37,059 bases of DNA from Pseudomonadota bacterium (lineage in GTDB: Bacteria; Chloroflexota; UBA5177), in NCBI GenBank assembly GCA_021324655.1, contig JAJPIP010000093.1, positions 1 to 37,059 of the forward strand. The letters run 5' to 3'. Below are positions 1 through 6,900 of the stretch, one piece after another. Numbering within the stretch: the first letter of the stretch is position 1; each line of letters begins with the position of its first letter. Position numbers and translations under genes: made by a program. The notes beneath the pieces were generated by a model. That model was not told the origin of the DNA. It did not search any database and worked only from the letters and a program-made list of their open reading frames with translations.

Positions 1-313
1 CTCATCTGTCACCCTCCGACTGGTTTGCTCACCATGCGTCGTGCAGGGTTTGGACCGATGAGCCGTTCCTCTTCCTCCCTCCCGAAAAACTGTCGTGAAG
101 CCAGCACTGTGGTGGGCGAGGGGGAAGTCTGAGAGGCAGTTCGCGCTGTCCTCAGACGCGACGGCGACCGAGACGGGGATATCTCCCGCCCCCTTCGCAT
201 CACATCTCCCCTCTCCCATCGCAATGGGAGAGGGGCTGGGGGTGAGGGCCACCCCGACGTCACGGCCAGTTCTGCTATGACACCAGCGCCACTTCTCAAA
301 CGGCTCGTGAATT
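1..313. other. Non-coding stretch at the left edge
   Basis: No open frame here looks like a gene. The frames that cross it run through the palindromic repeat at 205-255 and have repeat-driven compositions. I see no tRNA, promoter or domain signature. It is probably the tail of an intergenic region whose upstream gene lies outside the window. Confidence 0.5.
205..255. repeat. Dispersed palindromic repeat, short copy
   Basis: A perfect 12-bp stem (208-219 with 224-235, loop CGCA) is followed by a G-rich tail ending GGGGTGAGGGCCACC. The right half closely matches the right half of the longer inverted repeat at 8684-8795, which shares TGGGAGAGGGG and GGGGTGAGGGCCACC. This copy lacks the left outer arm (GGCCCTCACCCC), so it looks truncated. 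Elements of this look (CCCTCACCCC...CCCTCTCCCA) are common intergenic repeats in GC-rich bacteria. Confidence 0.75.
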
Positions 314-353
314 AACCCGTCGTGGTCGCCCCGCGGGGCGACCACGACGGGTT
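314..353. terminator. 40-bp perfect palindrome, terminator-like, followed by a second hairpin
   Basis: Two 20-nt arms are exact reverse complements (314-333 and 334-353), with AACCCGTCGTGG at the outer end and GCCCCG at the centre. No T-run follows on the plus strand; on the minus strand only TTAATT follows. A second hairpin (GGCCGGCC arms at 371-378 and 387-394) lies just downstream. The likely role is a bidirectional transcription barrier ending the off-window upstream unit. A cruciform or protein-binding site is an alternative. Confidence 0.5.
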
Positions 354-450
354 GGTCTACGCCTGCGTCAGGCCGGCCGGCACTCGGGCCGGCCACGACC
401 ACCCGGCGATGCCGTTAGTGCACGAGCCCTCCCACTTCTCCTCCCATTCA

Positions 451-480
451 TTGACTGAGAGACTTTCCGCCGCGTATAGT
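451..480 (+). promoter_or_regulatory. Sigma-70-type promoter of the lipoprotein/kinase operon
   Basis: TTGACT at 451-456 and TATAGT at 475-480 are separated by 18 nt. Transcription would start near 487, about 50 nt before the GTG start at 537. It is the only good promoter in front of the three co-directional genes at 537-3224. Confidence 0.7.
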
Positions 481-488
481 ACGGCGTC

Positions 489-510
489 GGCGGCCGCACC
501 CGCGGCCGCC
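489..510 (+). promoter_or_regulatory. Hairpin at the 5' end of the leader
   Basis: GGCGGCCGC (489-497) and GCGGCCGCC (502-510) form a 9-bp GC-only stem with an ACCC loop. It begins within about two bases of the expected transcription start. It could protect the mRNA 5' end or impede early elongation. Function is inferred. Confidence 0.45.
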
Positions 511-536
511 CTATCTTTGGATTCGGAGTCACCTGC

Positions 537-953
537 GTGAAGGCCCTCTCGCTTCCCGCCGCCTTCCTCGCCCTGGCGGTCATGACGACCGGATGCGGCG
601 GTCCGGATCGCTCCGCTCTCGCCACACAGACGGTGAAAGCCTACTGGACCGACATTGCGCACATGCAGCTTCGTCAGGCGTACAACATGCTGACGCCGGG
701 TGACCAGGTGGCCCGCCCCTTTTCGAGCTACACGCAGGACATGATGGGCTTTCTCTCCGGCGTCGGGGGATTGCAAGTGAGGACCGGGAAGCCGATCGTG
801 AACTCGGACGTCGCCCTCGTGCCGGTCAAGCTCTTTTCGCCCAAGGCTCCCAAGCCGCTGCCGGCCTGCCAGCACCTCGCCTGGGTGAACAATCACTGGT
901 TAATCAGTGATCAAAACGGCGGCCTGAGTCCGCCGAATACCTGTAGGGCCTGA
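537..953 (+). CDS. Putative exported lipoprotein, small (138 aa)
   Basis: The N-terminus is a short hydrophobic signal ending in MTTGC, so Cys20 is the likely lipidation site and the protein should sit on the outer face of the membrane. The mature part (about 118 residues) begins with a helix (VKAYWTDIAHMQLRQAYNML) of the kind seen at the start of NTF2/SnoaL-like domains of secreted lipoproteins, followed by strand-like segments. That fold is a guess. GTG is taken as start because GGAG lies about ten bases upstream and the signal peptide begins there. It is first in an operon with a sensor histidine kinase (one-base gap) and an exported protein, so a role in envelope signal perception is plausible. 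Two Cys residues near the C-terminus could form a disulfide. Confidence 0.7.
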   Translation: MKALSLPAAFLALAVMTTGCGGPDRSALATQTVKAYWTDIAHMQLRQAYNMLTPGDQVARPFSSYTQDMMGFLSGVGGLQVRTGKPIVNSDVALVPVKLFSPKAPKPLPACQHLAWVNNHWLISDQNGGLSPPNTCRA

Positions 954-954
954 G

Positions 955-2544
955 ATGGCGCCCGGGGGCGCATCGCCGGCACCGGTGTCCCGGCCGCGCG
1001 ATCTCGCGGGTTATGTCCTCCGGCTGCGCGGCTGGATTGGCTATCACCTTTCGGTCCGCTGGAAGCTGACCCTCTGGTACACCGTGATGTACGCGGTGAC
1101 TCTGCTGGCGGTAGGCTTCGCTCTCCCACCCCTCTTGCGGTACGAGACTGACCAATCAATCGACGCGTCGATGGTCCGGACAGCGCACCGAGTGATCAAT
1201 CGGATTAATGAGACTCGCCCATTTACCGGCCCCGTGTATAGTTCCGACTGCCACGGTCAGGTCGTGAGGTACTGCGGGCAGATCGAGTTGATTCTGGATA
1301 AGACATCGTCGCGGCTCTCCGCCCCCGGTCAGTTCACAGAAGCGGTGATTATCGGTCCCGCCGGCGTGAACCTCTTGCCGCCTCATCCCGCCGTGTCCAT
1401 CCCCATCCGGAGCCTCGCCGTCTTGAACATGGTCATGAAGGTGATCGGCGATGGGCGCCCGCGGTTCTTGCCGCTCCACGTGGCGGGCCAGGATGTCCGT
1501 GTCTACTTCGCGGTCTTGCACCCACCCGCCAGTGCCGGCCCGAATACCACAGGAGTTCTGGAGGTATATCAGATTGAGGCCGACTTCGCCGCCACGGAGC
1601 GCGCGCTCTCGATCACCTTGCTCCTGATGGCCCCCTTCGCCCTTGCTATTTGCTTGATTCTCGGGTGGTGGGTTGCCCGGGCGGCGCTGCGCCCGATCGG
1701 ACGTATCTCGCGAACCGTGGGGGCGATCGGGGAGTCGCGCGACCTGGGGCGGCGCCTCGCATACCGGGGGCCACAGGACGAGATCGGCCGGCTGGCCGGT
1801 ACTTTTGACGGGATGATGGCCCGGCTCGAGGCAGCGTTTGAGGCGCAGCGGCGCTTTGTCGCCGATGCCTCGCACGAATTGCGGACACCCCTGACCGCGA
1901 TCCGGGGCAACGCCGATCTCATGGCGATTGCGCCGCCATCGGAGCGCGAGCTCTGCCTCGCCGCCATCCGGCGGGAGTCGGAGCGCATGAGCCGGCTGGT
2001 GTCCGATCTTCTCCTGCTCGCCGAAGCGGACACCGCCGAGGCCGGAATCCGCAAGCAGACGTCGGCGCTGGACGAGATTGTCGCCGAGGCGGCCCATTCC
2101 CTTCGGGTGACGGCAGGCGACCGAGTCAACATCATGGTTGACGTCGAGCCGGTGACGGCGGAGGTCGATCCGGACCGTATCAGCCAGCTGCTGCTGAATC
2201 TGTCCGACAACGCCGTGAAGTTCACGCCGCCCGGCGGGACGGTCACCCTCCGTCTGCGCCGCGACGGCGGCGAGGCGGTGCTCGAAGTCGAGGACACCGG
2301 GATCGGCATCCCGCCAGAAGAGCACGACGCCATTTTCCGCCGCTTCTATCGGGTCGACACCTCGCGCTCGACTCACGGCACGGGTCTGGGTTTAGCCATC
2401 TCCGGATGGATCGCTACGGCGCATGGTGGTACCATCAGTGTCCGCAGTTCGCCGGGACGCGGCAGCACCTTTTCGGTGCGCCTGCCCGCTGCCGCGGGAC
2501 TGAGTAGTCAGCCGGCTGACTACTCAAAAACAAGCGCGATCTGA
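955..2544 (+). CDS. Sensor histidine kinase (HAMP-HisKA-HATPase), orphan
   Basis: This is a membrane sensor kinase of the CutS/MprB style. Order: cytoplasmic N-tail; membrane helix at about 38-60; extracytoplasmic sensor region at about 62-217 with Cys99 and Cys107 that could pair; second membrane helix at about 218-240; HAMP at about 241-292; HisKA with phospho-acceptor His307 in FVADASHELRTPL; then HATPase. The ATPase has an N box (LLLNLSDNAVKFTP, about 412-425), G1 (DTGIGIPP, 447-454), an F box (FRRFYRVD) and G2 (GTGLGLA, 475-481). All catalytic motifs are intact, so it should autophosphorylate. No response regulator is encoded in the window, so its partner must be elsewhere. It starts one base after the lipoprotein stop and is followed 23 nt later by an exported protein. 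Putative 11-bp repeats upstream of the large surface-protein gene are the sort of site an OmpR-type partner would bind, but that link is speculative. Confidence 0.93.
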   Translation: MAPGGASPAPVSRPRDLAGYVLRLRGWIGYHLSVRWKLTLWYTVMYAVTLLAVGFALPPLLRYETDQSIDASMVRTAHRVINRINETRPFTGPVYSSDCHGQVVRYCGQIELILDKTSSRLSAPGQFTEAVIIGPAGVNLLPPHPAVSIPIRSLAVLNMVMKVIGDGRPRFLPLHVAGQDVRVYFAVLHPPASAGPNTTGVLEVYQIEADFAATERALSITLLLMAPFALAICLILGWWVARAALRPIGRISRTVGAIGESRDLGRRLAYRGPQDEIGRLAGTFDGMMARLEAAFEAQRRFVADASHELRTPLTAIRGNADLMAIAPPSERELCLAAIRRESERMSRLVSDLLLLAEADTAEAGIRKQTSALDEIVAEAAHSLRVTAGDRVNIMVDVEPVTAEVDPDRISQLLLNLSDNAVKFTPPGGTVTLRLRRDGGEAVLEVEDTGIGIPPEEHDAIFRRFYRVDTSRSTHGTGLGLAISGWIATAHGGTISVRSSPGRGSTFSVRLPAAAGLSSQPADYSKTSAI

Positions 2545-2567
2545 TTACACACGGTCGGAAGGATCTC

Positions 2568-3224
2568 ATGCGTAAGCTCGCTCTGCTCGGTCTGATTGCT
2601 GTCATCCCGCTCTCCGCTCACGCCTCCGGTGCTCGGGGCTCATCACACGCGCCCTCTACCGGCCGGGTCGTCGCCCGGATGCTGCAGAACCTGCGGGGCC
2701 AGAGCCATATCCGAGCCGCCGGCACCATCTACAGCCGGAACAACAAGCCGGTCGCCCACATGTCGTTCCGCTTCGCCTCCGGGCGCGAGTCGCTTGTGCT
2801 GTCGAGTCGCGAAACCGTGGTGTCGGCCGGCAAGAAGTCGACCTCCCAGCACTACGTGTACATCGGGCACACCATGTATACGTCCCTCGATGGGTCTCAT
2901 TGGTATCACGGCGCCAACCCCAGTGCACCCTCGCCGGTCGACGTCCTCGCCCTCAACACGAATGGCGCCTACTGTTGCACCAACTCCGGGTCACGAGCCG
3001 GTGAGAACGTGTGGGTCGGCGGCTATACCACCTGGAACGGCCGCCGCGTCCTGAAGCTCAACTTCAAGGGCGCCACTGCCAGTGGCACGGCCGCCAGTGG
3101 CGTGGTCTACCTGGATCCGGGTTCCGATCGGCCCCTGGGCCTTCAATCAATGGTCTATCCATCGAAGATGACAGGAAAGTTCACCATCGCCTACGGCGGT
3201 TCGTACAGCATTCGGACACCGTAG
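2568..3224 (+). CDS. Exported protein of unknown function (218 aa)
   Basis: A cleavable signal peptide is clear (LALLGLIAVIPLSAHA, cleavage near residue 19). The mature part is strand-rich and polar (HIRAAGTIYSR, SFRFASGRESLVLSS, HYVYIGHTMYTSL, KLNFKG, SGVVYLDPGSDRPLGLQSM). The alternating pattern and the closing line about observed effect size resemble LolA/LppX-like lipid-binding exported proteins. No specific family is recognised with certainty. Adjacent Cys-Cys in the middle (AYCCTN) is unusual. GGAAGG sits seven bases before the ATG. It is third in the unit begun at 537 and probably acts at the cell surface or envelope with the lipoprotein and kinase. Confidence 0.7.
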   Translation: MRKLALLGLIAVIPLSAHASGARGSSHAPSTGRVVARMLQNLRGQSHIRAAGTIYSRNNKPVAHMSFRFASGRESLVLSSRETVVSAGKKSTSQHYVYIGHTMYTSLDGSHWYHGANPSAPSPVDVLALNTNGAYCCTNSGSRAGENVWVGGYTTWNGRRVLKLNFKGATASGTAASGVVYLDPGSDRPLGLQSMVYPSKMTGKFTIAYGGSYSIRTP

Positions 3225-3550
3225 AACGGACTTCCGGCGTCCCGGGTAGAGCGAACCTGCCGGCACGTAGAGCGGGACCGCGGTCTCGTTCAGAGTATCC
3301 CGGCGCCGACCTGCGGCTGTACCCGCCGCCCTGCCTGGTCGTGCCCCCGAGCCTCGTGACCTGCGACCGCAGGACGAAGGCGGAGGGTCACGGATGTCGC
3401 GAGCCCTCCCGGCGAGGACGCGCCTTACTTGATGGACCGGGGCAACCTCGGCTCACGTGTCCTTTTTGAGGCGGCGCGCGAAAGGCCCAGGACCAAGCAC
3501 GCGACCTACGTGGCAAGCCCGTTAATCCAGCGTACGCACATGAGGGCGGA
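3225..3550. other. Intergenic stretch without a recognised gene
   Basis: No frame here has a convincing start, ribosome-binding site or domain. No strong terminator follows the gene ending at 3224. I saw no tRNA-like cloverleaf and no match to a riboswitch consensus I know. It separates the kinase operon from the control region of the large surface protein. Confidence 0.45.
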
Positions 3551-3630
3551 ATGAACCGTCCGTGAAAGAAGACCCGCTCCGATCCCCTCCGAATGGCCCA
3601 AAGATGAACGCCAGATGAATTTGATGTGAA
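3551..3630. promoter_or_regulatory. Putative operator: 11-bp-phased TGAA direct repeats
   Basis: TGAA occurs at 3605, 3616 and 3627 (exactly 11 bp apart, in GATGAA, GATGAA and TGTGAA), ending 17 bp before the -35 box at 3648. Another pair lies at 3552 and 3563, also 11 bp apart. On the minus strand the units read as TTCAT/TTCAC blocks, recalling the direct-repeat boxes of PhoB/PhoP (OmpR-family) regulators. Identity of the binding protein is inferred only from spacing. Confidence 0.45.
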
Positions 3631-3647
3631 GTGCTCTTCAGAAAACG

Positions 3648-3676
3648 TTGACACGGCGCGGTGCCTCCTCTATAGT
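3648..3676 (+). promoter_or_regulatory. Near-consensus sigma-70 promoter of the surface-protein gene
   Basis: TTGACA at 3648-3653 and TATAGT at 3671-3676 are separated by an optimal 17 nt. This is the best promoter in the window and suits a highly expressed gene. Expected start is near 3683, giving a leader of about 220 nt. Confidence 0.85.
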
Positions 3677-3682
3677 GGGAAC

Positions 3683-3905
3683 TGCAGACGGCAGGTTTGC
3701 GCCTACCGTCCGACGTGCTGAGCAAGGGGGTGATGGCCGACAGCGAATCCCGGGGCCCGCGATCATCCGGCGGTGGATGATTGTCGCCAAGGCGTCGGCC
3801 GCCATCTCTGGCGCGTCCGCGAGGCATTTCGAGAACGGTCCCGATCGAAGCTCAACCGCCATTCGACAGCTCTGACTACTCTCGAAAAGCTCTCAGGAGG
3901 TCAAT
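3683..3905 (+). promoter_or_regulatory. Long structured 5' leader of the surface-protein mRNA
   Basis: About 220 nt lie between the predicted start and the GTG codon. The transcript would begin with a hairpin (GACGGcAGG at 3687-3695 pairing with CCTaCCGTC at 3702-3710, one mismatch, loop TTTGCG). A second hairpin follows (ATCATCC 3762-3768 with GGATGAT 3775-3781). AGGAGG at 3895-3900 is the ribosome-binding site. Long leaders with 5' hairpins are known from S-layer mRNAs, where they give stability; that role here is an inference. Confidence 0.5.
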
Positions 3906-6900
3906 GTGCATAAAGCACCCGGGGCGTTGCGCAGCATTCTGCTCGCGTTCGTCCTCGTCATGCTTGCACTGCCTGCCGCTACCATCACAGGTACGTCGGG
4001 CGTCCATGCGCAGACGCCGCCGTCACCCGGCCCCGGCAATATCGCCGGCGTCGGTTACGTGTCGCCGGCTATCGCATTTAATACTCTCGGCTCTAACCAC
4101 ACCGTCACGTTCGTCTGTACGAACACCACCGGGTGTTCCGGCGTCGTTCTGACGGCTGCCAACGCCTCGTTGGGCACGAGCACTCCGTTTACGCAGGGAA
4201 CCTGCGCGGGCGCACCCGTCACTCCGACGGGCTCGACCGTCGCCTGTCCCGCGGGAACCGTGCTGACCCCTTCGGGTGGTGTCGTTCCGGCGCCGGCTGC
4301 CAGCACGGCGACCGGGACCATCAATGAAGGCGCTCCGTACGTCTACACGATCACCGTGACGGGTACTGTCCCGACCGGCACCGGCGGTGCCGCGGCGGGT
4401 GCGTGCCCCACCGGTACGACCCTGACCGCGGTGGGCGCCGCGACGTGTAGCTTCAGCATCACGGCCCAGAAGAAGTACGTCGAGATCACGAAGATTGTGG
4501 CGACGTCGACCCCCAGCACTTGCGGCGGGACGGTCATCTTCTCTGAGGCGCTGAAGTCGTACTTCGGCCCGTCCTGTACGGTCGTGTTCACCGCATCGGG
4601 CACCGTCACCATCAAGACGGTCTCGACCTGTGCGGGCGAGCCGAGCGGACCTGCTCCGGCAGAATATGGCCCCGGTGCCATGTACGTGTGTAACAACGGC
4701 ACTCTCGGCGTGACCGGCGTCACCGGCCCCGTCGCCGTTGCCCCGACCTTCGCGTCGGCCGCCACGGCGTGCGCCACCGGGACGCTGACGATCGCGGGCG
4801 CGGTTGCCACGTGCGTCGGCCCCTCGACTGCCCCCGGAACCGGAACGTTCGCCGTTCCGTTCACCGGCACGTGCCCGGACTACACGACGCTGACGATGGG
4901 GACGGACGCCCTGGGCAACCAGACCGCGACCTGCGTTCCGAACTCCAACCTCAGCTCGATTCCGCTCACGCTGACCTCGTCGGGCTTTGGCCTCTCGGGC
5001 GGCACGATCGGCACCGGTGTCGGCACGTTCTGCGCCGGCGTCGGGACCGTGACCGGTACGACCGTCACCACGGGCACGCCCGTGACGCTCTGCCCGACCA
5101 CGTTCGGCACCGCCAGCGTGTTCGCCTGCACGGGCGCTGGACTCAACACCCAGCCGGCCGGTATCTGCAGCAACACGATTACGGCGAACTACACCGTCCA
5201 GGCCGAGAGCCGGGTGGTTCCGTACGTGAAGTGGGCCGGTGAGAAGCAAGTTCTCACCAAGTGCTTCGGCGTCGGCGCGGCCGGCGGTCTCATCGAGTTC
5301 ACGCTCCAGGGCAACAACCCGGGCCTGAACGCGACCTTGCTGCCTGTCGACACGTCGCAAGCCGCTCTGGCCGCCGGCGTCATCAGCGCGCCGACTTCGG
5401 ACACGGTGTACGCCGTTCCGGATGCGCTCGGTTGCGCCAGCGTGATCCTGTACGCCGCCGGTGAAGGCGCGGCCTATGTGGACGCGGCGCTGTACGCTCC
5501 TCCGGCGGGTGCCGTTCCCGGCACCGTGACGCCGATCATCAACGAGCACGCCTTTGAGGTCTTCTACCTCAAGTTCGACCACGTCAGCCTCGAGAACATC
5601 GCGGCTCCCGGTTCGTCGAACGCGGGCGCGGCCCCGAGCTTCTCGGCTGCCAGCACGATCGGCGCGGACATCACCTTCCTCGCCACGGCGGCCGGCTCCG
5701 GCACGCTCGCCGGCATTGGCGCGGGCCAGACCTTCCCGGTCGGCACGACCGCCAGCAGCATCACCTACGTCACCGCTCCCGGCGCCGGTCAGGCGGCAGG
5801 CGGCACGTACGCCATTCCGCTCTGCGGCACCGACCTGCTCCGCGCGATGGTGCACGGCTACTTCGAGATCCCGGGTGATCCGAGCAGCCGCGCCGCCGCG
5901 ACCGTGAGCATCCCGAACGCGCCCGCCGGCTCCGCCGGTGGCTACACGCTCCCGGCCGGCCGCTGGGTCCTCCCCGAGGACTGGCCGGTGCTCGCCACGT
6001 TCGCCGGCTTCACGGCCACTCCCGGCCAGACGGCGCCCGGCGTCGTGACCCCGTCGTCCGTCTACTCCTGGGACATCAACAGCGGCTTCGCTTTCAACCC
6101 CCAGGTTGAGCCGGCGGTCCTCTGTACCGGTCCCAACATGGACGGCGGCAACGCGCCTGTGCTCGTGGAGAACGGGCCGATCGCCGACTTCAACACCGGC
6201 CCCTGCTACGGCGGGGACGAGCTCGGCATCGCGACCGGCACGGTCGGCGCCGGCTACAGCACGGCCCCCGACGGCCTGTGCGCGGGTGGTGAGACGGTGG
6301 CCATCGGTCCGTTCGATGCCACGCAGGCCTGCACCAACCCGTATCCGCTGCCCTACAGCCCGTCCGGCTCCGGCGCCATCGTTCCTAACGGCGCGCCGTC
6401 CCCGGTCACGGGTGCCACCTACACGTGCGGCACCGCTACCACGTGCGAGGTTCCGCTCGGTCCGAACTCGACGTATCTCCCCAACGGCTTCCTGAGCCAG
6501 TGGGATGCGCCGATGCCGCCCGCGCAGGTCACCTTCGCCGTCACCGGCGGCCCCGGCACGCTGCAGCAGATCAACAAGACCGCGCTCTACAGCGTCCCGG
6601 CGGTGTTCGCCACGCCTGGTTCGTACTGCACGGTCAACGCCGCCGGCGCCTGCGTCGGCAACTACTACTACAACCCGTTCTACGCGGAGGCCATCCCGTC
6701 GAGCCCGCTGATTCCGCCGGTCACCAACGATGGTGGCTACCTGTGGGATAGCTGGGGCTTCTCGTTCGGCCACACCACGGTCACGACAGCCGCCGCCACG
6801 CCCCTGACCACGACCATCGCCGCGGCTACGACGGTTTGCTCAGTCGCAGGTACCCCCGATACGGTCACGGTCGCCAGTGGCGCCGGTTTCTCGGCGGGTG

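Noticed and set aside
9-299. 96-codon minus-strand frame at the left edge
   Set aside because: It runs through the palindromic repeat at 205-255 and has a repeat-derived Pro/Ser/Arg composition.
3648-3875. 75-codon plus-strand frame inside the leader of the surface-protein gene
   Set aside because: Its start would overlap the promoter itself and no ribosome-binding site precedes it.
3225-3905. Possible riboswitch or tRNA in the long intergenic region
   Set aside because: I compared it mentally with TPP, c-di-GMP-I, cobalamin and SAM cores and with a tRNA cloverleaf and found no convincing core. Only local hairpins are supported.
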